Shown here piece by piece: positions 7,744-16,599 of a stretch of DNA of 52,111 bases. This DNA is from an uncultured Flavobacteriaceae bacterium (lineage in GTDB: Bacteria; Bacteroidota; Bacteroidia; Flavobacteriales; Flavobacteriaceae). The notes below the pieces were generated by a model, which was not told the origin of the DNA, searched no databases, and was given only the letters and a program-made list of their open reading frames with translations. Within the stretch, counting starts at the first letter, position 1, and every line of letters begins with the position of its first letter. The DNA lies in contig CALLVX010000029.1 in assembly GCA_938010765.1 (NCBI GenBank), positions 1 through 52,111 on the forward strand, written 5' to 3'. Both the position numbers and the translations under genes were made by a program.

Positions 7744-8421
7744 ATGTCACTACACTTAGATAATTTCAAAAACCAGCCCCCCATCGCTATCATAAACGAT
7801 ACCGATATTGAGGGTATTTCGTATTTCAAGAAAAGCCTTGAACGCCTGTTTTTCTCAAAGGTGGTCATAAGAAATAGTGCCACGAACAATGAGATGGTCA
7901 AACTAGTAATCGAAGTTTCCTGTAATTTCGATATTGCTGATGCACTCTCGAACTTAGATCAAGGTATTTGGGCACAATACCGTAAAAACGTAGACGATTC
8001 TTTTGACACCTCTATCTTTCACAATTTAGTAGAGCGCTTAAAAGGGTTGAACAATTTTGATATTGATGTGGTAGAGTTTTCTATTCTCTTCAACAATTGC
8101 AATATCATCATTAACAAGATATACGAACACAGTATCCCAGAACAGCTAGATGCTATTCTAACAAAACTCTCGCTCCATTATACACATTTGAACAAAAATA
8201 CAAGTGAAACTCCTTTTGAAATTTTCATACCTATTTTTGAGGAAGAAAAAATGGCAACCGAGGAGAGCCCGTTTGTTACGAACCTTCCAACGGTAAATTG
8301 CAAGAAGCGTGACTATTTTAAATATTGGGGGCTTTACTTCTATTCTGAAGAAGATGCCCTTATTTATACCCTCAAGAATAAAGCTATTATCTCGGGAGAC
8401 CTAAACATGCTCAACGATTAA
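7744..8421 (+). CDS. Unrecognised cytoplasmic protein linked to the regulatory island
   Basis: From ATG 7744 the product has 225 residues; a GTG at 7714 would add ten but lies at the predicted promoter. There is no signal peptide or membrane helix. The sequence is mixed alpha/beta with an acidic middle (residues 160-175, PIFEEEKMATEE) and a C-terminal part rich in aromatics (KKRDYFKYWGLYFYSEEDAL). I do not recognise a family and assign no function. It is the last gene of a plus-strand group with the LytTR regulator, small lipoprotein, kinase and NarL-type regulator, and shares a 12-base upstream element with the LytTR gene. Convergent glyA follows 68 bases downstream with no clear terminator between. 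Confidence 0.7.
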   Translation: MSLHLDNFKNQPPIAIINDTDIEGISYFKKSLERLFFSKVVIRNSATNNEMVKLVIEVSCNFDIADALSNLDQGIWAQYRKNVDDSFDTSIFHNLVERLKGLNNFDIDVVEFSILFNNCNIIINKIYEHSIPEQLDAILTKLSLHYTHLNKNTSETPFEIFIPIFEEEKMATEESPFVTNLPTVNCKKRDYFKYWGLYFYSEEDALIYTLKNKAIISGDLNMLND

Positions 8422-8489
8422 AAAATTGTAAGCAATAAGTAATCAACGGTTTACTATACCTCTAATACAGTTCCGGTAAGCCGCTTTTC

Positions 8490-9764
8490 TTATACGTTAA
8501 ACAATAGTTTACCTTGCATTAAGGCATTTACTTCTGTCTTTACAGCCGAAATTTCTGCCTCGTCTTCCGCGTTCATCAGCACGCGGTCAACCAAGTCAAC
8601 AATAGTTCCCATATCGGCTTCTTTAAGCCCTCTTGTTGTTATTGCAGGCGTTCCAAAACGAATCCCCGAAGTCACAAAAGGTGATTTATCATCGAAAGGA
8701 ACCATGTTCTTATTCGCTGTAATATCGGCTTTAACCAAGGCCGCCTCCGCAGCTTTCCCAGAAATATCCTTATTTCGAAGATCGATCAGCATCATATGGT
8801 TGTCGGTACCACCTGAAATGATATGATAGTCCTTAGCAACAAGTGCAGCGGCCATAGCAGCGGCATTTTTCTTTACCTGTAGCATATAATGTAAAAAATC
8901 ATCTGTAAGCGCTTCGCCGAAGGCAATCGCTTTCGCTGCAATAATATGCTCCAAAGGTCCTCCTTGATTCCCCGGAAAAACCGCCAAATTAAGCAATGCG
9001 GACATTTTTCGAAGGTTTCCGTTTTTTAACTTTATACCAAAAGGATTGTCAAAATCCTCACCCATTAAAATGAGTCCACCTCGTGGTCCCCTCAATGTCT
9101 TATGGGTCGTTGTAGTAACAATATGGCAGTGTGGTATGGGATCGTTCAAAATTCCTTTGGCGATTAGACCAGCAGGGTGCGAAATATCGGCAAGCAATAA
9201 GGCGCCTACACTATCGGCAATTTCACGAAATCTTTTAAAATCCATATCACGGGAATAGGCCGAAGCCCCCGCGATGATCATTTTAGGTTTTTCACGTTCG
9301 GCGATTTCCGCAATGGTATCATAGTTCAATACCCCCGTCTCCTCCTCTACCCCATAAAAAACGGGATTGTACAAACGCCCAGAAAAGTTGACCGGGGATC
9401 CATGGGTCAAATGCCCCCCGTGCGATAGGTCGAAACCTAAAATAGTATCGCCGGGCTGCAAACACGCATGATATACCGAAGCATTTGCCTGTGACCCAGA
9501 ATGTGGTTGTACATTGGCATAAGCAGCACCAAAAAGTTCCTTGGCACGATCTATGGCAATCTGTTCTACTTCATCTACAATCTCGCAACCGCCATAATAT
9601 CTTTTCCCCGGATAGCCTTCAGCATACTTGTTCGTTAAAACAGAACCTGCGGCTTCCATTACCTGCGGGCTTGTAAAATTCTCAGAAGCAATAAGTTCTA
9701 TACCATTTGTTTGGCGCTCGCCTTCGGCAGCTATGAGGTCAAAAATCAGATTGTCGCGTTGCAT
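8490..9764 (-). CDS. glyA: Serine hydroxymethyltransferase
   Basis: A 424-residue PLP enzyme that interconverts serine and glycine with tetrahydrofolate and supplies one-carbon units. Family marks are [11 protein letters not shown] near the N-terminus, [22 protein letters not shown], and the PLP-binding [14 protein letters not shown] with Lys222. The open frame runs much further upstream, across the start of the divergent fumarylacetoacetase gene, but homology begins at MQRDNL, so I chose the ATG at 9764. An exact -7 element lies 27 bases upstream. It is expressed alone, divergent from the tyrosine-degradation gene. Confidence 0.97.
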   Translation of the reverse strand: MQRDNLIFDLIAAEGERQTNGIELIASENFTSPQVMEAAGSVLTNKYAEGYPGKRYYGGCEIVDEVEQIAIDRAKELFGAAYANVQPHSGSQANASVYHACLQPGDTILGFDLSHGGHLTHGSPVNFSGRLYNPVFYGVEEETGVLNYDTIAEIAEREKPKMIIAGASAYSRDMDFKRFREIADSVGALLLADISHPAGLIAKGILNDPIPHCHIVTTTTHKTLRGPRGGLILMGEDFDNPFGIKLKNGNLRKMSALLNLAVFPGNQGGPLEHIIAAKAIAFGEALTDDFLHYMLQVKKNAAAMAAALVAKDYHIISGGTDNHMMLIDLRNKDISGKAAEAALVKADITANKNMVPFDDKSPFVTSGIRFGTPAITTRGLKEADMGTIVDLVDRVLMNAEDEAEISAVKTEVNALMQGKLLFNV

Positions 9765-9790
9765 ATGCACTTTTTGTGTTAAATGAGTGG

Positions 9791-9798
9791 CAAAAATA
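9791..9798 (-). promoter_or_regulatory. -7 promoter element for glyA
   Basis: TATTTTTG on the minus strand is an exact TAnnTTTG, giving a start of transcription near 9784 and a leader of about 20 bases. It supports the ATG at 9764 over the long upstream extension. Confidence 0.55.
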
Positions 9799-9809
9799 CG
9801 AATTGGTAA

Positions 9810-9838
9810 TTGGTAATACTTATAAAATAATATATTTG
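9810..9838 (+). promoter_or_regulatory. Promoter of the fumarylacetoacetase gene
   Basis: TTG (9810-9812), an 18-base spacer and TATATTTG (9831-9838) match the Bacteroidota -33/-7 promoter. The start of transcription would be near 9845, about 30 bases before the ATG. Confidence 0.6.
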
Positions 9839-9875
9839 ATAGGAATTTTATCAAACACAAATTAACAATTCGACT

Positions 9876-11159
9876 ATGCCTCAAAATACAAACGACCCGC
9901 TTAAAAAAACTTGGTTGATAGTACCCGAAAATTCTGATTTTCCAATTCAAAACATCCCCTTCGGAGTATTTCTTACAAGAGATGATATCATCACCATTGG
10001 TACTCGAATAGGCGATACGGTCATCGACCTTGGCGCCCTGCATCAACTCGGCTATTTTGAAGGCATACCATTGACCGATGATATTTTTTTGCAGGATACA
10101 CTAAACGACTTCATTTCCGACGGAAAAAAAACATGGCGAGCCGTTCGTAATCGAATCAGTGAAATTTTTGATAGCGCCGATAGTTCACTACAAACACAGG
10201 AAGATCATAAAAAGATCATCTTGTTCGCAATAGAGGAAGTAGAAATGCAGCTCCCAGTGCAAATTGGCGACTACACCGATTTCTACTCTAGTCGGGAACA
10301 TGCCACCAATGTAGGTACCATGTTTCGTGATCCGGAAAAGGCGTTAATGCCCAACTGGCTGCATATCCCAGTAGGGTACCATGGTAGAAGTTCTACCATC
10401 ATACCAAGTGGAACGCCCATTCGAAGGCCTTACGGGCAAACGCTGCCAAAAGGAGCCGACACCCCTGTTTTTGGCCCCTCGAAACGAGTAGATTTTGAGC
10501 TCGAAATGGCTTTTATCACTACCGATGCCAATGCGCTTGGAGAGCCCGTACCTATTTCGGAGGCGGAAGATTATATTTTTGGCATGGTCGTTTTTAATGA
10601 TTGGAGTGCCCGCGATATCCAAAAATGGGAATACGTTCCGTTGGGCCCGTTCTTGGCCAAAAACTTTGCCTCCTGTATTTCACCATGGATCGTTACCATG
10701 GATGCTTTAGAACCGTTTCGAGTAGCTAGCCCGGTGCAGCACCCTACTCCCCTACCTTACCTGCAATTAGATGGGGACCGTAGTTTTGATATTCACTTGG
10801 AAGTAGCCGTGGCCCCAGAAAATGCCCCGGCCACGACCCTAAGTAAATCAAACTTCAAGTATATGTACTGGACCATGGCCCAACAACTTGCGCACCACAC
10901 AATAAACGGCTGTAAAGTGAATAGCGGTGATCTTATGGGTAGCGGAACTATATCCGGGCCCACACCCGATTCTTACGGATCTATGCTCGAGTTAGCTTGG
11001 CAAGGCACAAAGCCCTTAAAACTAAAGGGAGGGGAAGAAAGAACTTTCATTGAAGACAATGATACGGTAATCATGACCGGTTACTGTAAAAAAGAAGGGT
11101 TACGAATCGGTTTTGGGGAAGTAAGCACCAAATTACTAGCTGCTTTTGTCCCCAAATAA
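9876..11159 (+). CDS. fahA: Fumarylacetoacetase
   Basis: A 427-residue enzyme of the last step of tyrosine degradation, splitting 4-fumarylacetoacetate into fumarate and acetoacetate. An N-terminal SH3-like part ([20 protein letters not shown]) precedes the FAH barrel. Family motifs include [48 protein letters not shown] (metal-binding acids), [13 protein letters not shown] and [12 protein letters not shown]. The length fits the eukaryote-like full-length family, not the short FAH-domain hydrolases. No other tyrosine-degradation gene is adjacent. It shares the intergenic region with divergent glyA. Confidence 0.96.
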   Translation: MPQNTNDPLKKTWLIVPENSDFPIQNIPFGVFLTRDDIITIGTRIGDTVIDLGALHQLGYFEGIPLTDDIFLQDTLNDFISDGKKTWRAVRNRISEIFDSADSSLQTQEDHKKIILFAIEEVEMQLPVQIGDYTDFYSSREHATNVGTMFRDPEKALMPNWLHIPVGYHGRSSTIIPSGTPIRRPYGQTLPKGADTPVFGPSKRVDFELEMAFITTDANALGEPVPISEAEDYIFGMVVFNDWSARDIQKWEYVPLGPFLAKNFASCISPWIVTMDALEPFRVASPVQHPTPLPYLQLDGDRSFDIHLEVAVAPENAPATTLSKSNFKYMYWTMAQQLAHHTINGCKVNSGDLMGSGTISGPTPDSYGSMLELAWQGTKPLKLKGGEERTFIEDNDTVIMTGYCKKEGLRIGFGEVSTKLLAAFVPK

Positions 11160-11229
11160 TACCGGAAATAGGGTTTTTTGACGAGGTAATACGATACTTA
11201 ATCGTTTTCCGTTGTATACAAACATCATT

Positions 11230-11246
11230 TTGGCACGGCTGTTGAA
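11230..11246 (+). promoter_or_regulatory. Candidate sigma-54 promoter
   Basis: TTGGCACGGCTGTTGAA fits the -24/-12 form TGGCACG-N4-TTGC except for A instead of C at the last -12 position. It lies 33 bases before the ATG of the lipoprotein gene, placing a transcript start near 11257. No TAnnTTTG element is seen in the 119-base intergenic region. Confidence 0.4.
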
Positions 11247-11278
11247 ATTAGGTGTTACCAATTGTAAAAACAATCGTC

Positions 11279-12466
11279 ATGAAAAAACTACTACTTACAG
11301 GAATAAGCGCTTTGTTCTTACTGGCGTGCGGGGGTGTCAAAAAGACGCAAGAAGCATTGAATACAGGAAATTACGGAAGTGCTATCAACAAATCGCTTTC
11401 GAATCTTGGAGATAATAAGACCAAGAAAGGGCATCAACCCTACATTTTGTTATTGGAGGAGGCTTATCAAAAAAATACTGAACGTGAGCTGCAACGCATC
11501 GCCTTTTTAGAAAAGGAAGAAAACCCGGCAAACTACGAGGCAATTTATAATACCTATAATAGCCTATATACCATTCAAGAGCGAATTAAGCCCTTGTTAC
11601 CATTATATGTAAATGAAGAAAATCGGGAAGCGGAGTTTTCATTCAACAATTACCAAAACCAATTGCTCGACGCCAAGGATCAGTTTTCGGAATACTTGTA
11701 CGACAACGCTTCCGATTTGATGAAAAATGCGAACAATAAGGGCGATTTCAGAAAAGCATATGATGATTTTACGTACCTGAACGAATTGAATCCGGGTTTT
11801 GAAGATACGCGCACCTTAATTGAAGAAGCCTATGCCAAAGGGTTAGATTATGTAAAAGTAGGTATGGTGAACCAAACGCAGCAGATTATCCCTGGGCGTT
11901 TACAAGAAGAGTTATTGAATTTCAACACCTATGGTTTGGATGAACATTGGGTTCGATACCACACCAACCCTTTGCCAAATATCAACTACGACTATACGAT
12001 GCAGGTTGCTTTTCGTGAAATTAATATTTCGCCAGAGCAAGTAAACGAGAAGCAGGTTATCAAAGAAAAGCAGGTAAAAGATGGGTATCGCTACGCTACC
12101 GATCAAAATGGCAATGTGGTAAAAGATAGCCTTGGAAGCAAAATTAAAATAGATAAGTTTAAAACTGTACGATGTGATTTTTATCAGTTTACACAGTTCA
12201 AAACGGCACAAGTGGCAGGCTTGGTCAGTTTTACAGACCTAAAGACCAAACAAGAAATCAATTCATACCCACTTACCAGCGAATTTGTATTTGAGCATAT
12301 CTATGCGAATTATGATGGTGATAAGCGTGCGTTAGACAACGACCTAGTAGCACTGCTGAAGTTAGCAGCAGTTCCTTTCCCAAGTAACGAGCAAATGGTC
12401 TATGATGCGGGAGAAGATTTAAAGGCCCGCTTAAAGGGTATTATTACCCGACAACGATTTAATTAA
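11279..12466 (+). CDS. Hypothetical lipoprotein with TPR-like helices
   Basis: From ATG 11279 the protein has 395 residues. The signal ends FLLAC (Cys17), so it is a predicted lipoprotein. An in-frame upstream start at 11252 would put nine extra residues before the signal and is rejected. The first 220 residues are helical with repeat-like sequence (ALNTGNYGSAINKSLSNL, FRKAYDDFTYLNELNPGFED). The second half is beta-rich (INYDYTMQVAFREINISPEQ, DFYQFTQFKTAQVAGLVSFTD). I cannot name the family. It stands alone between a candidate sigma-54 promoter and a strong bidirectional terminator. Confidence 0.8.
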   Translation: MKKLLLTGISALFLLACGGVKKTQEALNTGNYGSAINKSLSNLGDNKTKKGHQPYILLLEEAYQKNTERELQRIAFLEKEENPANYEAIYNTYNSLYTIQERIKPLLPLYVNEENREAEFSFNNYQNQLLDAKDQFSEYLYDNASDLMKNANNKGDFRKAYDDFTYLNELNPGFEDTRTLIEEAYAKGLDYVKVGMVNQTQQIIPGRLQEELLNFNTYGLDEHWVRYHTNPLPNINYDYTMQVAFREINISPEQVNEKQVIKEKQVKDGYRYATDQNGNVVKDSLGSKIKIDKFKTVRCDFYQFTQFKTAQVAGLVSFTDLKTKQEINSYPLTSEFVFEHIYANYDGDKRALDNDLVALLKLAAVPFPSNEQMVYDAGEDLKARLKGIITRQRFN

Positions 12467-12491
12467 AAAAGGAGCCTCCGCGCTCCTTTTT
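12466..12491. terminator. Bidirectional intrinsic terminator
   Basis: AAAAAGGAGC (ending 12475) and GCTCCTTTTT (12482-12491) form a 10-bp stem with a 6-base loop, with A and T runs on both sides. It serves the convergent lipoprotein gene and ytxJ. Confidence 0.9.
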
Positions 12492-12492
12492 C

Positions 12493-12888
12493 TTAAATAT
12501 ATTTTTGCAAATCAATTTCGGCAATCGCCCCGTGGGAAGCATGTGTTACCACCACCCCATTTCGAATTACCAATAGCTGCGGAGATTGGTGAATAATCTG
12601 AAAATGATACCCCGTTTCATTAGAAACATCCCGGTACGCCTGTAAATCAAGATAGTACAGGTCTAATTGGTTTTCGTTTAGGTCATAATTGCTGTTAAAC
12701 ATATTCATAACCATACGACTAATACCACAACTGGTAGAGTGTTTAAAAATCACCTGGGTCTTAGCACTTGACTTTTGTTCAATGCCTTTTAATTGATCTA
12801 AGGAAGTAAGTGGTATCCATGGCACCACTTTTTTCTCGGTTTCCTCTTTCTGATTTTTTCCTCCAAACAAATTTCCAAATACTCCCAT
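12493..12888 (-). CDS. ytxJ: Thioredoxin-like protein YtxJ (bacillithiol-associated)
   Basis: From ATG 12888 (MGVFGNLFGG) the product has 131 residues; the frame extends 11 codons further without similarity. The motif VIFKHSTSCGISRMVMNMF carries the single active cysteine of the YtxJ family, a monothiol thioredoxin fold proposed to remove bacillithiol from oxidised proteins. LVIRNGVVVTHASHGAI is the typical C-terminal part. Its only close neighbour downstream is the convergent lipoprotein gene. A potential long structured leader lies upstream (12948-13047), ahead of which is a TATTTTTG element on the same strand. Confidence 0.85.
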   Translation of the reverse strand: MGVFGNLFGGKNQKEETEKKVVPWIPLTSLDQLKGIEQKSSAKTQVIFKHSTSCGISRMVMNMFNSNYDLNENQLDLYYLDLQAYRDVSNETGYHFQIIHQSPQLLVIRNGVVVTHASHGAIAEIDLQKYI

Positions 12889-12947
12889 CGGTTGCTTTTC
12901 CAATTGTGATGACATTGCCATCTATTCTATACTTTCAAGTAGGTCGT

Positions 12948-13047
12948 AGAACTCAACAATACTTACAAACTGCCGAAATGTCTTGATTATCGGGTGTTTA
13001 AGTGTCATTTTGTCAACGCTACCGTATTGGTAAGGTTGTTGAGTTCT
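12948..13047 (-). ncRNA. Candidate structured leader RNA upstream of ytxJ
   Basis: AGAACTCAACAA at 12948-12959 has an exact inverted copy at 13036-13047. After a short mismatch, CTTAC (12962-12966) pairs with GTAAG (13030-13034). The result is a stem of 12 plus 5 bp closing a 63-base loop. On the minus strand an exact TATTTTTG (13061-13054) places the transcript start at about 13047, the first base of the stem. So the RNA would begin with its own pairing partner, as in a riboswitch-like leader or small RNA. It matches no family I know; a decayed mobile-element end is the alternative. Confidence 0.35.
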
Positions 13048-13053
13048 AAGAAT

Positions 13054-13061
13054 CAAAAATA
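13054..13061 (-). promoter_or_regulatory. -7 element upstream of the candidate leader and ytxJ
   Basis: TATTTTTG on the minus strand, exact TAnnTTTG. The leader to the ytxJ start would be about 160 bases. No good -33 TTG at usual distance. Confidence 0.4.
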
Positions 13062-13077
13062 GACAATAATAATAAAC

Positions 13078-13102
13078 TACCTCGGGGCAAGTGCGCGAGG
13101 TA
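13078..13102. repeat. Inverted repeat upstream of clpB
   Basis: TACCTCG (13078-13084) and CGAGGTA (13096-13102) are exact 7-base arms around an 11-base spacer. It could be an operator or a hairpin. It is not a CIRCE element (TTAGCACTC-N9-GAGTGCTAA). Confidence 0.5.
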
Positions 13103-13147
13103 TCAAAAGGAAATTCAACATTAATTTCGACGCAAGCCTTGTCTTAT

Positions 13148-13197
13148 ACACTTATCGTGCAGGCATGTCTGAACACTTTTCGTGCAGGCGTCGGAGC
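13148..13197 (+). repeat. Tandem 25-base direct repeat in front of clpB
   Basis: Two adjacent 25-base units, 13148-13172 and 13173-13197, agree at 16 of the first 17 positions (ACACTTnTCGTGCAGGC) and then diverge. They end 37 bases before the clpB ATG, so they sit where a promoter or regulator site would be. Confidence 0.6.
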
Positions 13198-13234
13198 ATT
13201 TTAAATCTCAATTTCCGATTAAAAAATATAGATC

Positions 13235-15838
13235 ATGACCAATCATAATTACACAATAAAATCTCAGGAAGCACTACAACTGTCGCAGCAGATAGCGCAA
13301 AGCATGGGACATCAACAGATAGAGAACGAACATTTATTCAAAGCAATTTTAGCAGTAGACGAGAACGTTGTACCGTTCATTCTCAAAAAACTCAACGTAC
13401 GTGTTTCGATGCTTTCTCAAATTTTAGACAAAGAACTTGAACGTTTTCCGAAGGTATCTGGCGGGGACCTGCTATTTTCGAATGCAAGTGGCAAAAGCGT
13501 CAATGAAGCAAACATTCTTGCCACAGATATGGGAGATGAATTTGTTTCTATCGAGCATTTGCTGTTGGCCATTTTTAAATCGAAAAGTAAGATTTCCCAA
13601 ATACTAAAAGATCAGGGCGTTACTGAAAAAGACTTAAAAGCGGCAATAGAAGAATTGCGTAAAGGCGGGAAGGTTACCTCACAGAGTGCGGAAGAAACCT
13701 ATAATTCTTTGGAAAAGTACGCGAAAAACTTAAATGAACTTGCGGATAAGGGAAAACTGGACCCCGTAATCGGGAGAGATGAAGAGATTCGGCGTATTCT
13801 TCAAATCTTATCGAGAAGAACCAAGAACAATCCCATGCTTGTAGGGGAACCTGGGGTTGGAAAAACGGCCATTGCAGAAGGTTTGGCCCATCGTATTGTA
13901 CAGGGAGATATTCCGGAAAACTTAAAAGATAAAAGTATTTACTCGTTAGACATGGGCGCCTTGATCGCTGGGGCAAAATACAAGGGAGAATTTGAAGAAC
14001 GGTTAAAGGCGGTTATAAAGGAAGTAGTTTCTTCTGATGGAAATGTCGTATTGTTCATTGATGAAATTCACACATTGGTAGGAGCCGGGGGCGGTCAAGG
14101 GGCCATGGATGCGGCCAATATTTTAAAACCGGCACTGGCAAGAGGTGAGCTAAGGGCCATCGGCGCTACTACTTTAGATGAATATCAAAAGTATTTTGAA
14201 AAAGACAAGGCGTTGGAGCGAAGGTTCCAAAAAGTAATTGTTGATGAACCAGATACGGAAAGTGCAATTTCTATCCTAAGGGGAATTAAGGAAAAATACG
14301 AAGCACATCATAAGGTTCGAATCAAAGATGAGGCCGTGATAGCGGCAGTAGAACTATCTCAACGTTACATTACCAATCGTTTTTTACCCGATAAGGCAAT
14401 CGATTTAATGGATGAAGCAGCTTCTAAACTACGGATGGAAATCAACTCGAAACCAGAGGAGTTAGATGTCTTAGACCGTAAAATAATGCAATTGGAAATC
14501 GAGATCGAAGCTATTAAGCGGGAAGAAGATCATGCCAAATTAAAATTGCTCAATGTAGACCTGGCCAACTTTAAGGAAGAGCGGAACCAACTATTCGCGC
14601 AATGGGAAAGTGAAAAAAATGTGGTCGACAATATTCAAAAGACCAAACAAGATATCGAAAATTATAAGTTGGAGGCGGAACGCGCAGAGCGCGATGGTGA
14701 TTACGGCAAGGTAGCGGAACTTCGTTATGGAAAGACTAAGGAGGCTCAGGAGAAGTTGGAAGAACTTCAAATTGAATTGGACGCACAACAAAAAAGCGGC
14801 GTGTTGATCAAGGAAGAAGTGACCAATGAAGACATAGCGGAGGTAGTTGCCAAATGGACCGGGGTTCCTATCACCAAGATGCTCCAAAGCGAACGGGAAA
14901 AACTATTGCAGCTCGAAACGGTCTTGCATAAAAGGGTCGTTGGTCAGGAAGAGGCCATTGAAGCAGTTTCAGACGCCATTCGAAGAAGTAGAGCGGGCCT
15001 ACAAGATGCTCAAAGACCCATTGGTTCTTTCTTATTTTTAGGTACAACAGGAGTAGGAAAAACAGAACTTGCCAAAACCCTGGCCAGTTATCTGTTCGAT
15101 GATGAGAACGCACTTACTCGTATTGATATGAGTGAATACCAAGAAAGCCATTCCGTTAGCAGGCTAGTGGGCGCGCCTCCTGGGTATATTGGATATGATG
15201 AAGGTGGGCAATTGACCGAAGCCGTAAGACGCAGACCATATTCTGTTATTCTATTAGATGAAATTGAGAAGGCGCATCCAGACACTTTCAATGTATTGCT
15301 ACAAGTGTTGGATGAGGGAAGGTTGACCGATAATAAGGGAAGGGTCGCCGATTTCAAAAACGCGATTATCATTATGACCAGTAATATGGGCAGCCATATA
15401 ATACAGGAGAAATTCGATGACAGTAAAGACATGCATAGTGCCACTGAAACCGCCAAAGTAGAAGTTTTGGGCCTGCTACGTAAATCAATACGCCCGGAAT
15501 TTCTGAACAGAATCGATGATATCATTATGTTTACGCCTTTAGATAAAATAGCAATCGCTCAAATTGTCGCATTACAGTTGACCGCGCTGAAGAAATTGCT
15601 CAGCAAACAGCATATTACAATAGATGCTACCGAAGAGGCTGTTCAGTATCTAACGGATAAAGGATATGACCCGCAATATGGTGCGAGACCGATCAAAAGA
15701 ATTATTCAGAAAGAAGTACTGAACAAATTATCAAAAGAACTATTGAGCGGAAAAGTAACAACAGATAGTATTTTGCTTATAGATTCGTTTGATGATACCC
15801 TAGTTTTTAGGAATGAAAACGAACTTGTAAAGAAGTAA
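13235..15838 (+). CDS. clpB: ATP-dependent chaperone ClpB
   Basis: An 867-residue protein disaggregase that works with DnaK to rescue aggregated proteins after heat stress. Order: N-domain repeats (residues 1-145), first AAA+ domain with Walker A GEPGVGKT near 208, the coiled-coil middle domain (about 400-525), second AAA+ with GTTGVGKT near 607, and the C-terminal small domain. Walker B motifs ([23 protein letters not shown]) and the pore loop YKGEFEERL are present. The length is standard for ClpB, and the middle domain separates it from ClpC. A strong terminator follows. Repeats upstream may be its stress-control sites. Confidence 0.97.
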   Translation: MTNHNYTIKSQEALQLSQQIAQSMGHQQIENEHLFKAILAVDENVVPFILKKLNVRVSMLSQILDKELERFPKVSGGDLLFSNASGKSVNEANILATDMGDEFVSIEHLLLAIFKSKSKISQILKDQGVTEKDLKAAIEELRKGGKVTSQSAEETYNSLEKYAKNLNELADKGKLDPVIGRDEEIRRILQILSRRTKNNPMLVGEPGVGKTAIAEGLAHRIVQGDIPENLKDKSIYSLDMGALIAGAKYKGEFEERLKAVIKEVVSSDGNVVLFIDEIHTLVGAGGGQGAMDAANILKPALARGELRAIGATTLDEYQKYFEKDKALERRFQKVIVDEPDTESAISILRGIKEKYEAHHKVRIKDEAVIAAVELSQRYITNRFLPDKAIDLMDEAASKLRMEINSKPEELDVLDRKIMQLEIEIEAIKREEDHAKLKLLNVDLANFKEERNQLFAQWESEKNVVDNIQKTKQDIENYKLEAERAERDGDYGKVAELRYGKTKEAQEKLEELQIELDAQQKSGVLIKEEVTNEDIAEVVAKWTGVPITKMLQSEREKLLQLETVLHKRVVGQEEAIEAVSDAIRRSRAGLQDAQRPIGSFLFLGTTGVGKTELAKTLASYLFDDENALTRIDMSEYQESHSVSRLVGAPPGYIGYDEGGQLTEAVRRRPYSVILLDEIEKAHPDTFNVLLQVLDEGRLTDNKGRVADFKNAIIIMTSNMGSHIIQEKFDDSKDMHSATETAKVEVLGLLRKSIRPEFLNRIDDIIMFTPLDKIAIAQIVALQLTALKKLLSKQHITIDATEEAVQYLTDKGYDPQYGARPIKRIIQKEVLNKLSKELLSGKVTTDSILLIDSFDDTLVFRNENELVKK

Positions 15839-15868
15839 GTAGCGGCAAAACGAAATCTATTTTACAAT

Positions 15869-15901
15869 AAAAAGAGCGGTAAAAATAATCGCTCTTTTTT
15901 T
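15869..15901 (+). terminator. Intrinsic terminator after clpB
   Basis: AAAAAGAGCG (15869-15878) pairs with CGCTCTTTTT (15890-15899); T residues continue to 15901. Confidence 0.88.
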
Positions 15902-15909
15902 GTATATGC

Positions 15910-15929
15910 TATATACCATACAGTATATA
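15910..15929. promoter_or_regulatory. Palindromic operator upstream of the TetR gene
   Basis: TATATAC (15910-15916) and GTATATA (15923-15929) are exact 7-base inverted arms with a 6-base spacer. A TATCTTCG element (7 of 8 to TAnnTTTG) follows at 15937-15944, so a bound repressor would cover the -33 region: typical autorepression. Confidence 0.6.
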
Positions 15930-15961
15930 ATTTTTCTATCTTCGTAAGAAAATGCGTTAAT

Positions 15962-16555
15962 ATGTCAACTAAAGCCGAAAGAACAACCGCTTTTATTATA
16001 GAAACTGTTGCCCCTGTATTTAATAAACACGGCTATATCGGTACGAGTATGAGCGACCTTACCCAAGCTACATCGTTAACAAAAGGTGCACTTTACGGGA
16101 ACTTTGAAAATAAGGAAGCTTTGGCATTGGCTGCTTTTGAATATAATAGCAATCGCCTGTTGATGGCCCTCGAAGAGCAACTATCCGGAACAGGCACCGC
16201 TTTAGACCGTATTTTTAGACTTACCGATTTTTATCGAAATTACGGCGAGTTCACTGATGAAATGGGAGGATGCCCAGTATTAAATGTGGGAGTCGACGCA
16301 AATCATAACAACAAAATGTTGACTGCGGCCAGTAAAGAAACAATCAAAATTATTGAGGGGAAAATCGCATTAGTTCTCGAAAACGGCGTAAACAATAGGG
16401 AACTTCGCTTACCTGTTACCCCGCTTCAATTTGCCAAACAACTTTATACGATGCTACAGGGTGCCGTAGCAATGGCTACCATGACAGAAGATAGAAAGTA
16501 CCTTTTGAATACCGTAGCCTATTTAGAGCAATTAGTAAAGAAGGAACTCAAGTAG
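15962..16555 (+). CDS. TetR/AcrR family transcriptional repressor
   Basis: A 197-residue regulator. The N-terminal helix-turn-helix is clear (FNKHGYIGTSMSDLTQATSL, then TKGALYGNFENKEALALAAF). The ligand-binding C-terminal part holds GGCPVLNVGVDANHNN, with a conserved-looking cysteine that could sense an electrophile or oxidant. A palindrome 33 bases upstream is its likely operator. The usual partner, an efflux pump or detoxifying enzyme, is absent: the next gene is convergent and encodes a PorP/SprF protein. Targets must be elsewhere. Confidence 0.9.
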   Translation: MSTKAERTTAFIIETVAPVFNKHGYIGTSMSDLTQATSLTKGALYGNFENKEALALAAFEYNSNRLLMALEEQLSGTGTALDRIFRLTDFYRNYGEFTDEMGGCPVLNVGVDANHNNKMLTAASKETIKIIEGKIALVLENGVNNRELRLPVTPLQFAKQLYTMLQGAVAMATMTEDRKYLLNTVAYLEQLVKKELK

Positions 16556-16599
16556 TCCCTTCCAACCATTTTTAGGAATCTACAGTGCGGTGCAACAAA

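Larger units (their letters stand above)
12889..13234. other. Structure-rich intergenic region between ytxJ and clpB
   Basis: I see no gene in these 346 bases. They hold a long-range inverted repeat (12948-13047), a shorter one (13078-13102) and a tandem direct repeat (13148-13197). Each is listed separately. Confidence 0.7.

Noticed and set aside
9765..10046. 94-codon N-terminal extension of glyA.
   Set aside because: It overlaps the divergent fumarylacetoacetase gene and both promoters; SHMT similarity starts at MQRDNL.
13078..13102. CIRCE/HrcA operator before clpB.
   Set aside because: The arms TACCTCG/CGAGGTA do not match the CIRCE consensus.
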